A stretch of DNA of 64,000 nucleotides, taken from positions 39,517,753-39,581,752 of the forward strand of contig NC_090290.1 of assembly GCF_037392515.1 (NCBI RefSeq). The letters are read 5' to 3'. The stretch comes from Haliotis asinina. Lineage: Eukaryota; Mollusca; Gastropoda; Lepetellida; Haliotidae. The notes under the pieces are model-generated. The model searched no databases and had not been told where the DNA came from. It saw only the letters and a list, made by a program, of their open reading frames with translations. Numbering within the stretch: position 1 is the stretch's first letter; each line of letters begins with the position of its first letter. The translations under genes were made by a program, and so were the position numbers. Shown here one piece after another: positions 54,501 to 63,400 of the stretch.

Positions 54501-56382
54501 TTGTAGTTTGGGACGAAGACAGTGCACGTCAAAAGAGTTCCGATGCCAACGCCTAAATATAAATCATAATAACATCCAGTCATGGCATTCATCTTTCATC
54601 CCTGTTTGCAAATACTAAACGTAGTATAATATAGCTACTTTGTAAATTTTGTAATCATTGTTCCAATAATACCCAGTTATAATTTCAAGCAGTAAGTGAG
54701 TGAGTTACTATTTAACGTCACATCGGCAATATTTCAACCATATCGTAAGGCAGTAAGAGATGTAAGGAATTGTTTATGCAAGCATATCAAACCGTGTTCA
54801 CTGAAAATTCCAGTAAGACTTTCTACTGCGTACAAGCACACCAGGCCTTAAAATAAAGAGGAGTAAGACACAACTATATTGTTTATGCAAGCATATCAAA
54901 CCCTGTTCACTGAAAATTCCAGTAAGACTTTCTACTGCGTACAAGCACACCAGGTTTTAAAATAAAGAGGAGTAAGACACAACTATATTGGACAGGCTCA
55001 CGACGTTCAACAGACGCAGTATTATGTAAACAATGGAAGCTAGACTTGGAAAAGAAAACTTTCACCCTTTTAGGCATCACCTTTACACACAACCTATTGG
55101 AAATAGTCGAAATTAAATGGCAAACTAAAACGCATTACGTGTCATTGCTCCATTACGAAGAAATACTGTATTATAAAACTCAACCATTCATGCCAGACCC
55201 AACAGATAAACTAATCAAGGAAATCGAATCGCCCTATTTCAGATTTACATGGAAAAACAAACGTCATAAAATCAGTAGAAAAATAATTACAGAACCATAA
55301 TTATGATGAAGAGGGACTATGAGCCCCAAACATAAGGCAGGTAATATCTTCTCAAAATATACCATGGATTAGATGACTATTGAATGCAAGACCTTCTTAT
55401 CAACCCCAGGCGATCATCTCTCGATCACCTCATAGGTAATGAAGACTTTCTATCCTTCGTTGAATACCAACTACATAGTAATGGAGAAAATCAGATCCAG
55501 TGAGTATTTTTAAAAATTATACCCCTGAGGGTTACTTCAGAGGAAGGTTGTTTTCAGATTTAAGATTCCCGTGTCATATTCATCTATTAACTATTAAATT
55601 GCTTCACACACAAAAATAGAAGGTACGTTCATCTTTAGACTGCTGGTTGTATGGATGTGTTTCGAGATCTGGATGTGCCAACCTTTCAATATAGGACAAA
55701 AACTCCACACACGAGGAGTTGCCATTCCTGAAAACTGAGAGAGGGCTGCCTCCAAGAAGAACATTGGGAATCCAACCACAAAGAGGCAGAGTAAGAACGG
55801 CAGGAGGAAAGCTCCTGTTGAAGAAACAGATGGATTAATTAGTGTCGAGAATTTTCATAAGACCACGTAGTCAATTTGTACCAAAATTCATCTGACGTCT
55901 TCCATTTAAGGATCTGAGTTGGAATTGGCCCCTTACTTGTCATGCAAATCAATTATGTCGTTGGCTTCATCTGACGGTATCAGGTGGTCAGTATGTCAAA
56001 TTTGGATTCTGCATGTCATGGTATGATGCGCATCTTATCAGTCACTGCATACATCATCTGATTTGGATTTTCTGGACTCAAATAGTCACGGGGCCTCGGT
56101 CATGCTGCAGAGATATCGTTAAACAAAGAAAGGGACAAACTCATTGGGCTTACCTCCACCGTTCCTGTTGCAGATGTATGGGAACCTCCACAAATTTCCA
56201 AATCCTACACAACATCCAACCAACGAAAGAAGATAACCCAGACGGGAATTCCACTTCACTCTTTGGAGCTGATTTATACTGCAACCATCGTTTTCAGATT
56301 TAACCTCAGTCATCTCGTAGACGTCGATGATATCAGGATCATTGCAAGGGCCCATTGTTTCCTCATTTCTAGGCCTAGCCAT
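42474..56382 (-). CDS. SLC6-family Na+-coupled transporter, paralogue B, 13 exons, 623 aa
   Basis: The exons, in transcript order, are 56382-56154, 55814-55683, 54552-54285, 52844-52712, 52051-51917, 50641-50538, 49362-49238, 47800-47688, 46495-46364, 45531-45432, 43519-43419, 43242-43069 and 42599-42474. They total 1,872 nt, phases consistent. It has the same 12-helix layout and intron phases as SLC6-A. TM1 reads [15 protein letters not shown] with Gly60 at the monoamine Asp position, EL2 has [10 protein letters not shown], and the Na2 motif GLDSQ is intact. TM2 Tyr is Phe83 and TM7 Asn is Ser343, as in A, but TM6 keeps Ser311. Intron 9 starts with GC. The exon 8 donor has been amplified into an in-frame array. 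An amino-acid-like substrate is inferred from Gly60; the exact substrate cannot be read from sequence. Confidence 0.94.
42776..43013. repeat. Tandem duplication, 2 x about 119 bp
   Basis: TGGACACACTTTGTGTTATC to TTTGCATGCAATA at 42776-42894, repeated at 42895-43013 (TGGACACACTCTGTGTTATC). SLC6-B intron 12. Confidence 0.85.
43069..43242 (-). CDS. SLC6-B exon 12, TM12 (aa 525-582)
   Basis: Encodes [30 protein letters not shown] and [19 protein letters not shown] acceptor; GAG|GTACCT donor, phase 0. Confidence 0.92.
43419..43519 (-). CDS. SLC6-B exon 11, TM11 (aa 491-524)
   Basis: Encodes [20 protein letters not shown] and [15 protein letters not shown] acceptor; CTG|GTAAGT donor, phase 0. Confidence 0.92.
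43560..44580. other. SLC6-B intron 10, nothing recognised
   Basis: Long AT-rich intron stretch; no repeats or coding signal recognised here. Confidence 0.4.
44595..44728. repeat. Tandem repeat, about 52 bp x 2.5
   Basis: CAACATTTAAATATTTACAT and ATTATTTTGA motifs recur three times. Confidence 0.7.
45155..45378 (-). mobile_element. SINE-like family 1 copy
   Basis: CTATATGGCGGCGGTCTGTT, AACTGGGATAAGATGACATG and TTTTACGACAAGCATGGGA. Confidence 0.75.
45432..45531 (-). CDS. SLC6-B exon 10, TM10 (aa 458-490)
   Basis: Encodes [19 protein letters not shown] and [16 protein letters not shown] acceptor; G|GTAAGG donor, phase 1. Confidence 0.92.
45595..46165. repeat. ATCGATAA-rich cluster (SLC6-B intron 9)
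   Basis: Many ATCGAT, TATCGATA and GATAATCGTTAAC motifs, in both orientations, on both sides of the SINE at 45656-45820. Possibly a decayed inverted or tandem repeat. Confidence 0.6.
45642..45834 (+). mobile_element. tRNA-like SINE (family 2) with 14-bp target-site duplication
   Basis: A 165-bp copy at 45656-45820 with A-box-like TAGCCTAATGGTTA, B-box GGTTCGATTCCCC and tail ACTAAACTCACTCACC. It is flanked by identical CGATTATCGATAAA at 45642-45655 and 45821-45834. The only copy here with a clear duplication, so it defines the element ends. Confidence 0.92.
46364..46495 (-). CDS. SLC6-B exon 9, TM9 (aa 414-457)
   Basis: Encodes [19 protein letters not shown] and TM9, ending GIILCTE. TTCAG acceptor. 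The donor is GAG|GCAAGG, a non-canonical GC site in otherwise strong context; the SLC6-A exon ends at the same codon. Confidence 0.9.
46732..46828 (+). mobile_element. Family 2 SINE, internally deleted
   Basis: GGTGGGGTAGCCCTGTGGTT, GGGTTCGATGCCCC and GATATTGCTTGAATATTGCT. Confidence 0.7.
47083..47312 (+). mobile_element. SINE-like family 1 copy
   Basis: GTAACGGGATCGGGTGGTCA, GATTGTCTGGTCCAGACTCT and GCGGCATAAAACTAAACTCA; ends about 70 bp before the exon 8 donor array. Confidence 0.8.
47385..47692 (-). repeat. Minisatellite carrying copies of the SLC6-B exon 8 splice donor
   Basis: About 12 units of 18, 27 or 36 bp. On the - strand each carries CACAGGTAAGACTGCA, the exon 8 end plus donor, followed by one to three CACGCACTG-type 9-mers. 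The unit nearest the exon is the real junction and one unit is decayed (CAGTTAAGG). All lengths are multiples of 9, and the exon 8 frame stays open through the whole array, so decoy donors would add (VRLHALHAQ)-like blocks in frame. Confidence 0.9.
47688..47800 (-). CDS. SLC6-B exon 8, TM8 Na2 site (aa 376-413)
   Basis: Encodes [19 protein letters not shown] and [13 protein letters not shown] acceptor; CAG|GTAAGA donor, phase 0. About ten further copies of this donor follow in the intron. Confidence 0.93.
48095..48330 (+). repeat. Uninterrupted copy of the dispersed repeat split at 18.4-19.5 kb
   Basis: AAGGCACAATGTCGTGCTTT through CTTGCCATATATGGAATGTA to CCATACATCGAAAACGA. It gives the pre-insertion state of the 18.4-kb locus. 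Confidence 0.55.
48360..49230. other. SLC6-B intron 7 remainder, nothing recognised
   Basis: Short open frames of about 60 codons only; none resemble known proteins. Confidence 0.4.
49238..49362 (-). CDS. SLC6-B exon 7, TM7 (aa 334-375)
   Basis: Encodes [18 protein letters not shown] and ISRVVSSG. Ser343 replaces the usual Na1/Cl- Asn. ATCAG acceptor; G|GTAAGG donor, phase 1. Confidence 0.93.
49440..49775. mobile_element. MITE with CACAGGCAAACTGTAGCGCAA ends
   Basis: About 33-bp inverted ends (CAGGCAAACTGTAGCGCAA and TTGCGCTACAGTTTGCCTG) flank a non-coding body that shares AGCGAAGCGAGCAAA with the 1-kb element. It lies in SLC6-B intron 6, just upstream of exon 7. Confidence 0.78.
50250..50472 (-). 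mobile_element. SINE-like family 1 copy
   Basis: GTAAATAATCGGGTCTGGAC, CCAAGTCAGCCAGCCTGACC and AAGATCATTTCTAACCAGGA. SLC6-B intron 6, close to the exon 6 donor. Confidence 0.75.
50538..50641 (-). CDS. SLC6-B exon 6, TM6 (aa 300-333)
   Basis: Encodes [18 protein letters not shown] and [10 protein letters not shown]. The TM6 FSL motif is conserved, unlike SLC6-A. CAACAG acceptor; AG|GTATAT donor, phase 2. Confidence 0.93.
50722..50866 (-). mobile_element. Family 2 SINE
   Basis: AGTGAGTGAGTTTAGTTTTT tail, CACATTGTACCC and TTTAACCACTGGGCTACCCC. SLC6-B intron 5. Confidence 0.78.
51230..51655. repeat. Minisatellite, about 66-bp unit, 6 copies (SLC6-B intron 5)
   Basis: Units share TTACAAAGCATTGTTCTCAT, GCAAGTTCATTGTCGG and ATGTTTTAGTAAGCTACTTC. 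Confidence 0.88.
51917..52051 (-). CDS. SLC6-B exon 5, TM5 and EL3 (aa 255-299)
   Basis: Encodes [27 protein letters not shown] and [16 protein letters not shown] acceptor; CAG|GTGTGT donor, phase 0. Confidence 0.93.
52712..52844 (-). CDS. SLC6-B exon 4, TM4 (aa 210-254)
   Basis: Encodes [20 protein letters not shown] and TM4, ending [14 protein letters not shown] acceptor; AAA|GTAGGT donor, phase 0. Confidence 0.92.
52988..53190 (+). mobile_element. SINE-like family 1 copy, tail lost
   Basis: GATCTTCAGTAACCCAGACT, CTAACGGGATCGGGTGGTCA and ATTGTCTGGTTCCGTCTCGA. SLC6-B intron 3. Confidence 0.72.
53966..54147 (+). mobile_element. SINE-like family 1, head lost
   Basis: TCGGGTGGTCAGACTCGCTG, GTCTGGTCCAGACTCGATAA and GCGGTGTAAAACTAAACTCA. 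Confidence 0.78.
54285..54552 (-). CDS. SLC6-B exon 3, TM3 and EL2 (aa 121-209)
   Basis: Encodes [22 protein letters not shown], and a glycosylated loop (NRT, NAS and NDT sites), ending AAEEFWQ. TTTAG acceptor; CA|GTATGG donor, phase 2. Confidence 0.93.
54770..54990. repeat. Recent tandem duplication, 2 x about 110 bp
   Basis: TTGTTTATGCAAGCATATCA to GAGTAAGACACAACTATA is repeated almost unchanged (54770-54879 and 54880-54989). SLC6-B intron 2. Confidence 0.93.
54995..55580 (+). mobile_element. LINE fragment, reverse-transcriptase C-terminal region, antisense to SLC6-B
   Basis: The + strand encodes [20 protein letters not shown] and, further on, [20 protein letters not shown], followed by a decayed EGL.APNI segment. 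This pattern (FTLLGI...W; FxFxWKxKxxKI.R; GGL.xPN) is typical of the thumb region of L1/Tx1-type LINE reverse transcriptases. It has stops and frameshifts after the first 90 codons and is 5'-truncated. It lies in SLC6-B intron 2. Confidence 0.72.
55683..55814 (-). CDS. SLC6-B exon 2, TM2 (aa 77-120)
   Basis: Encodes [20 protein letters not shown] and [17 protein letters not shown] acceptor. The donor G|GTTGGC is weak but sits at the same phase and site as in SLC6-A. Confidence 0.9.
56154..56382 (-). CDS. SLC6-B exon 1, N-terminus and TM1 (aa 1-76)
   Basis: The ATG directly follows a plausible acceptor (TTTTACTAG), again implying a non-coding first exon. The exon encodes an acidic N-tail and [24 protein letters not shown] donor, phase 1. 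Confidence 0.9.
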
Positions 56383-56559
56383 CTAGTAAAACGTGTGAAA
56401 GCGTGCTTTTATATAACAGCGATATCCTGCTCACCTTTTAGCCTGATTTTCATGTAAAACTCATGCAGATGATGAGTAGCAATGCTAATTAAAGAGTGTC
56501 TGTAAAATATCGATTTAACCACCTTCACTCTGACACAAATTCTTGGTCATGATCAGTGT

Positions 56560-56825
56560 TCCGTGGTCTTTAGTATGGTAATGTACCATGGTAATGTTTC
56601 GGCAGTCTGTAGCCTGTTTTCGTTTTGCATTGTCATCTATACTTATGTTTTTGATTTAAGTGGTAGTTTTCAAATGCAACCTGTGATGGTCTAGTTGTTT
56701 TATTTTACTTTGTTGACATTGTTTCATAATTTTTCTTATATTTATTATAAAACTGAAACCTGTTTTTGTCACGACATGACTGAAATATTGCCGATGTGAC
56801 TACAAACTGAAACTCACTTACTCTA
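56560..56825 (+). repeat. Dispersed repeat family 3
   Basis: GTGATGGTCTAGTTGTTTTA, GACTGAAATATTGCCGATGT and ACTGAAACTCACTTACTC parallel 41620-41843. Confidence 0.6.
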
Positions 56826-57331
56826 AGTCTAAAGAAGAAGGTATATCTAATTTTAGATGTGTATATGAAATTATATCACCCCTTTGTAATACAAACCAAT
56901 GAATATCTATGATTGTTTGTTAAACAACTTTAATCCTCAGTTGAACAAAATTCTGATATTTAAATGCTGAATTGGCAAGGTGAAATTATGAGGATTCGCA
57001 ATCTTAATTTTTGTTTATTTCATTTACTTTTTATATTTAAAGTGAAATTTGTCGGTACGTTTTCACTGCAAGCAGACTATTGGTCAATATGTTAGTCTAA
57101 GGTTTTAGGTACAATTCTATGATCACATGACTTATAACTTGGCGGCACTAAAGAGTGTCATGAACTTATAAGGATGGGCCTGTCCATTAGGTCAGCTGGA
57201 AACCCACTTAATAATGTGATGTCATGTGGGTCTATAACATCTGAAATGAAGTCCTACTTCTCGATTGATCGATATCAGCGTCATGGGGTCAGTAAAAGGT
57301 CACACACATACCTACAAATATAGTCACCCAG

Positions 57332-57640
57332 GTGTTTGACCAGGAGCATCGTAAAAGAAAAACACAATGGACATCTTTTTGTGCTATTTACCTCTGTTGC
57401 AACATTAAGCTGTCAAGTCCCAGGTCTTTCCCCTGCCACGACACTAAGTCTATTCTCCTGCGGAAAGAACTCGCACTTCACAAGCCTGTCTACGCCCATG
57501 GCATTGGGTATGCAACACACGAAGGTTCAGTATTTTTCTATTGCATGCGTGCTTGGAAATATGAGCCAACTTTGAGCGACAAATTTACATTCATTAAGCA
57601 GGTCAAAGAGCAAGCATTAAAGGAAGATGAACAAATTTGA
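57332..57640 (+). other. Unrecognised open frame, 102 codons
   Basis: The stretch from about 57412 (after CCAG) reads plausibly as protein (KPVYAHGIGYATHEGSVFFY, then FTFIKQVKEQALKEDEQI-stop). It has no recognised domain, no ATG context and no partner exon found. It could be the terminal exon of an unseen gene, a retro-copy or chance. Confidence 0.2.
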
Positions 57641-58117
57641 ATGCTGACTTGACACAGGAGTAGTATTTGCAGCCATATCGTGACTTACAATTGTCATCAA
57701 ATCATTAAAAATGCACAAATTTAAAAAAAAACTGTGAACGAATAGCATGAACCACATATTTGACGATTGTGCCTTTGATACCGCACGTCCACTGTATTTA
57801 CAACATGTCCGCTAAGGTTGACTTCATACATTTTGAGCTTTCTTATTGATCAGTAGGATTCATATCCTCTAAAGAAAGAGCATTTTTATCTTTTCTTTTT
57901 CGGACCTTTTTTTAAGTACCATTGAATCCATTGAATCCCTATGTGATATATTGTCTGATAAGTAGTGCAGGAAGTACACTAGTTAGAGGGAAGACAAGGT
58001 CATCAGTGGGACGAGAAACTGAGGAAAATACAGATTAAAGAGGTATGTCTTTTAGCGTCAATAAGGAATCTCCATAAGTGGCTTTACTGCCCAGTCAATA
58101 CGAAAATTGATGTCTAA

Positions 58118-58162
58118 GGTTAGGCAGTAAGCTTATTGACTGAGTCAATAAGGATACTGCCT
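58118..58162. repeat. Near-perfect palindrome
   Basis: AGGCAGTAAGCTTATTGACT and AGTCAATAAGGATACTGCCT are inverted copies with two small internal mismatches and a one-base centre. A possible transposon terminus or recombination scar. Confidence 0.7.
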
Positions 58163-58496
58163 GAAATTTATAGTAGGCAGTAGCATTACTCCCTAATACA
58201 TAAATAATGAGAATACACATTAAAAAGTTGAAATTTATTGTCTCATCTCATATACAATGACGAACATTTTGATTACATATTCATGTTACATGACAGCTTG
58301 AAGAGAGGATAAATGGTGATTAGTTATTGGACCATGAAGTGGAATTATGACAACGACTTGTGCAGTTTCTCTGACATCTCAATTCGGAAGAATTCTTTCG
58401 AAGCTGTACAAAGTATAGACATACAGACCTTCTTGTGCTTCTGTTCTCATCCATCCGGGCATTCTGCACGTCATCAGGTCATCGTTCTACACTTAC

Positions 58497-58629
58497 CTGT
58501 GACTGGGGATACCGCGCTCTTAAGTTCTTCAATGGTTTTGTTGCACTGGTCCCGGTTAAACAATCTTCTTGAATTTCCTTCATAATGCTTTGTCAAAATA
58601 TGTGTAATTTTTCTCTCAGTTGCAGACAT
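58497..58629 (-). CDS. Possible first coding exon, unrecognised protein
   Basis: ATG at 58629 opens a frame reading MSATERKITHILTKHYEGN and RRLFNRDQCNKTIEELKSAV, and it ends GTC ACA G|GTAAGT, a perfect donor. No downstream exon was identified toward 57 kb. It may belong to a DNA transposon, because 58115-58160 and 58900-59050 carry ACTGCC/CAGTAA inverted motifs. Function unknown. Confidence 0.35.
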
Positions 58630-59339
58630 CTTTTCAATAGGAACTTAAAAAACAACTGAAAAACAAACTCTGCATTTTACAATTTTACAATCTGCTGGCT
58701 TGCACAGTCAGCTCACAGCTGACGATCACAGACTGACTCGTCAGCAGTAAGCAGTGATACCCGATTCCCCTATCAGTTAATAACCTGTACGTTGTTCATT
58801 GTGACATTGAATGTCGGTACAAACTTTTAACCTTTTTTTCATTTGTATTTCACTCTTAGTCCATCAATGGAAATATAATCTATTTAAATCGAAATATTTT
58901 GGAAATGTTGTAGACAGTAAGACTGCTGACCTATGCAGTAAGTGGAAACATGAAACTATAATTAAGTCAACAAACTGACTATATAGTCATTATAGTCAGA
59001 GACGCTGCTGACCACACAATGTATTATTGACTAGACAGTAACACTACTGGCGGAGTTTACTTAATGACGCTGGCATATATATAAATACACGTGTTTTCTC
59101 ACTGAATATTTAGCAGATTAAATTAATAAAAATACACGTATGCACTTCTTTTTATGCTTATACATGCATATTAAAAAACATGTACCCCATGGCTGATAAT
59201 AACATGGTGCTACATAGTGGGACAAAGAAGTAGCAGCTAGTAATATTTTTCTCAGGAATATGTAAAGCAAATTCCTCCTGTCCCTGCGTGATAACGGATG
59301 TTGCTGAGAGTGGCGTAAAACTATATTCACGCACACAGT

Positions 59340-59560
59340 GATATATGTTAGTGAACTCACGGCGCTCCGGACTCACGAATGTCACTGATCGTGCCTGCTC
59401 TTGTGCCTGACTACTGAATAGTTTCGGAAGCTGAACAGGCTGCTTTAGAATCGGCAGTTGGTGTAGAAATGTCATATTCACTTTCTTTATTTGTAACGAA
59501 AACCCGATTACATTAATGCAACAAAAGTATAGATATATTGCAATACATACATATGAGCAT
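59340..59560 (-). promoter_or_regulatory. Paralogue-conserved upstream block, SLC6-B copy
   Basis: Third, shorter copy about 3 kb upstream of the SLC6-B ATG, with CGGACTCACGAATGTCACTG (donor ATTC|GTGAGT on the - strand, exon end 59377) and CATTAATGCAAC. The same distance and motif order as for SLC6-A support a shared 5' structure. Confidence 0.45.
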
Positions 59561-59599
59561 ACTTCAGAAGGAAAAAAAGATGGTTTTACATTCATGATG

Positions 59600-59905
59600 T
59601 ATTTATCTGAAACAGCGTTGTCAAGTGTGTTGTGTGTAATCAGTGGAAAAAGACAATAAATTGTACATCCAATAAACTTAACACTGATATAAACAGGTGC
59701 CACGGGAGGAATAATCAGTGTGTTGTGTGTTTTCAGTGGAAGGAAACAATAAATTGCACATCCATTTGAGGCAACTGTTATGGCCAGGCGCCAGATGCAG
59801 GAATAATCAGTGTGTTGTGTGTTTTCAATGGAATTATGCAATAAATTGTACATCCAATTAACGTAACACTGATAAAGAGTGGCGCCAGATGCAGGAATCA
59901 AACCT
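59600..59905. repeat. Tandem repeat, about 115 bp x 2.5
   Basis: GATGCAGGAATAATCAGTGT, TTGTGTGTTTTCAGTGGAA and AATAAATTGTACATCCAAT recur. The long - strand open frame here is a product of the repeat. Confidence 0.82.
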
Positions 59906-59959
59906 TGCACCACAACGCACCAGTTACTTGGATAGCAGTCAAACATATCATCCGGCTCA

Positions 59960-60410
59960 ATTACAATGTACGTAAACTAGTGGACAAAAGAATGTGAACA
60001 ATCTTATTAATGATCGATAAACTCAAAGGAAAACATACAGTGTTTTACAGTAAGAGTATATTTAATGAAGCCAGAATTTGAGACAATGCACCAGCAGCGT
60101 CTATGAGAAACCCATCACAGATGACGTGTCATCTGATGGACTGAGGTAGGAATAGCACAGTTTACAAGTACAACATGAGTCGGTCATGGAATGGCTCAGT
60201 CATTTCAAGTCTCTGGTCACCCATATACATCCTTAGTAACGAGTGTGACCACATCCATCAGCAACAAGCGCCCAGACTCGCAGCCTCATTGATGCCAGTC
60301 GACGAAATGACATCATTCGGAATCCTTTTCAACTCGTTCCTGAAAACGTCTGCAAGTTCCTGTCGGTTCACTGGGGGTCGTGGTCATATTTTCACCTGAC
60401 GATTCAGAAA
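59960..60410 (-). mobile_element. Tc1/mariner-like element, 3' part of transposase and end
   Basis: On the - strand RPPVNRQELADVFRNEL and KRIPNDVI are followed, after one frameshift, by FRRLASMRLRVWALVADGC and GHTRY-stop, a classic Tc1 transposase C-terminus. The end near 59960-60050 (AGTGGACAAAAGAATGTGAA) is a candidate terminal inverted repeat. The upstream part of the gene is replaced by the 65-bp satellite and is not seen. Confidence 0.75.
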
Positions 60411-63400
60411 GCGTCTGCAAGTTCCTGTCGGTTCACTAGGGGGTCGTGGCCGTATTTTCACTTGACGATTCACAAAGCGTCTGCAAGTTCCTGTCGGTTC
60501 ACTGGGAGTCGTGGTCGTATTTTCACTTGACGATTCAGAAAGCGTCTGCAAGTTCCTGTCGGTTCACTGGGAGTCGTGGTTGTATTTTCACCTGACGATT
60601 CAGAAAGCGTCTGCAAGGTCCTGTCGGTTCACTGGGAGTCGTGGTCGTATTTTCACCTGACGATTCAGAAAGCGTCTGCAAGTTCCTGTCGGTTCACTGG
60701 GAGTCGTGGTCGTATTTTCACCTGACGATTCACAAAGCGTCTGCAAGTTCCTGTCGGTTCACTGGGGGGTCGTGGTCGTATTTTCACTTGACGATTCAGA
60801 AAGCGTCTGCAAGTTCCTGTCGGTTCACTGGGAGTCGTGGTCGTATTTTCACTTGACGATTCAGAAAGCGTCTGCAAGTTCCTGTCGGTTCACTGGGAGT
60901 CGTGGTCGTATTTTCACTTGACGATTCAGAAAGCGTCTGCAAGTTCCTGTCGGTTCACTGGGGGAGTCGTGGCCGTATTTTCACTTGACGATTCAGAAAG
61001 CGTCTGCAAGTTCCTGTCGGTTCAGTGGGAGTCGTGGTCGTATTTTCACCTGACGATTCAGAAAGCGTCTGCAAGTTCCTGTCGGTTCACTGGGAGTCGT
61101 GGTCGTATTTTCACCTGACGATTCAGAAAGCGTCTGCAAGTTCCTGTCGGTTCACTGGGGGGTCGTGGCCGTATTTTCACCTGACGATTCAGAAAGCGTC
61201 TGCAAGTTCCTGTCGGTTCACTGGGAGTCGTGGTCGTATTTTCACCTGACGATTCAGAGAGCGTCTGCAGGTTCCTGTCGGTTCACTGGGAGTCGTGGTC
61301 GTATTTTCACCTGACGATTCAGAAAGCGTCTGCAAGTTCCTGTCGGTTCATTGGGGGGGTCGTGGTCGTATTTTCACTTGACGATTCAGAAAGCGTCTGC
61401 AAGTTCCTGTCGGTTCACTGGGAGTCGTGGTCGTATTTTCACCTGACGATTCAGAAAGCGTCTGCAAGTTCCTGTCGGTTGACTGGGAGTCGTGGTCGTA
61501 TTTTCACCAGACGATTCAGAGAGCGTCTGCAAGTTCCTGTCGGTTCACTGGGAGTCGTGGTCGTATTTTCACTTGACGATTCAGAAAGCGTCTGCAAGTT
61601 CCTGTCGGTTCACTGGGAGTCGTGGTCGTATTTTCACTTGACGATTCACAAAGCGTCTGCAAGTTCCTGTCGGTTGACTGGGAGTCGTGGTCGTATTTTC
61701 ACCTGACGATTCAGAAAGCGTCTGCAAGTTCCTGTCGGTTCACTGGGGGGTCGTGGCCGTATTTTCACTTGACGATTCAGAAAGCGTCTGCAAGTTCCTG
61801 TCGGTTCACTGGGAGTCGTGGTCGTATTTTCACTTGACGATTCAGAAAGCGTCTGCAAGTTCCTGTCGGTTCACTGGGGAGTCGTGGTCGTATTTTCACC
61901 TGACGATTCAGAAAGCGTCTGCAAGTTCCTGTCGGTTCACTGGGAGTCGTGGCCGTATTTTCACCTGACGATTCAGAAAGCGTCTGCAAGTTCCTGTCGG
62001 TTCACTGGGGGGTCGTGGCCGTATTTTCACCTGACGATTCAGAAAGCGTCTGCAAGTTCCTGTCGGTTCACTGGGAGTCGTGGTCGTATTTTCACCTGAC
62101 GATTCAGAGAGCGTCTGCAGGTTCCTGTCGGTTCACTGGGAGTCGTGGTCGTATTTTCACCTGACGATTCAGAAAGCGTCTGCAAGTTCCTGTCGGTTCA
62201 CTAGGGGTCGTGGTCGTATTTTCACTTGACGATTCAGAAAGCGTCTGCAAGTTCCTGTCGGTTGACTGGGAGTCGTGGTCGTATTTTCACCTGACGATTC
62301 AGAAAGCACCTGCAAGTTCCTGTCGGTTCACTGGGAGTCATGGTCGTATTTTCACTTGACGATTCAGAAAGCGTCTGCAAGTTCCTGTCGGTTCACTGGG
62401 AGTCGTGGTTGTATTTTCACCTGACGATTCAGAAAGCGTCTGCAAGGTCCTGTCGGTTGACTGGGAGTCGTGGTCGTATTTTCACCTGACGATTCAGAAA
62501 GCGTCTGCAAGTTCCTGTCGGTTCACTGGGGGGTCGTGGCCGTATTTTCACCTCACGATTCAGAAAGCGTCTGCAAGTTCCTGTCGGTTCACTGGGAGTC
62601 GTGGTCGTATTTTCACCTGACGATTCAGAGAGCGTCTGCAGGTTCCTGTCGGTTCACTGGGAGTCGTGGTCGTATTTTCACCTGACGATTCAGAGAGCGT
62701 CTGCAAGTTCCTGTCGGTTCACTGGGAGTCGTGGTCGTATTTTCACTTGACGATTCAGAAAGCGTCTGCAAGTTCCTGTCGGTTCACTGGGAGTCGTGGT
62801 CGTATTTTCACTTGACGATTCACAAAGCGTCTGCAAGTTCCTGTCGGTTCACTGGGAGTCGTGGTCGTATTTTCACTTGACGATTCACAAAGCGTCTGCA
62901 AGTTCCTGTCGGTTCACTGGGAGTCGTGGTCGTATTTTCACCTGACGATTCAGAAAGCGTCTGCAAGTTCCTGTCGGTTCACTGGGAGTCGTGGTCGTAT
63001 TTTCACTTGACGATTCAGAAAGCGTCTGCAAGTTCCTGTCGGTTCACTGGGAGTCGTGGTTGTATTTTCACCTGACGATTCAGAAAGCGTCTGCAAGGTC
63101 CTGTCGGTTCACTGGGAGTCGTGGTCGTATTTTCACCTGACGATTCAGAAAGCGTCTGCAAGTTCCTGTCGGTTCACTGGGAGTCGTGGTCGTATTTTCA
63201 CCTGACGATTCACAAAGCGTCTGCAAGTTCCTGTCGGTTCACTGGGGGGTCGTGGCCGTATTTTCACTTGACGATTCAGAAAGCGTCTGCAAGTTCCTGT
63301 CGGTTCACTGGGAGTCGTGGTCGTATTTTCACTTGACGATTCAGAAAGCGTCTGCAAGTTCCTGTCGGTTCACTGGGAGTCGTGGTCGTATTTTCACCTG

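Noticed and set aside
59158-59946. 262-codon open frame on the - strand
   Set aside because: It consists of a tandem repeat of about 115 bp plus low-complexity sequence and overlaps the SLC6-B upstream block; no known domain.
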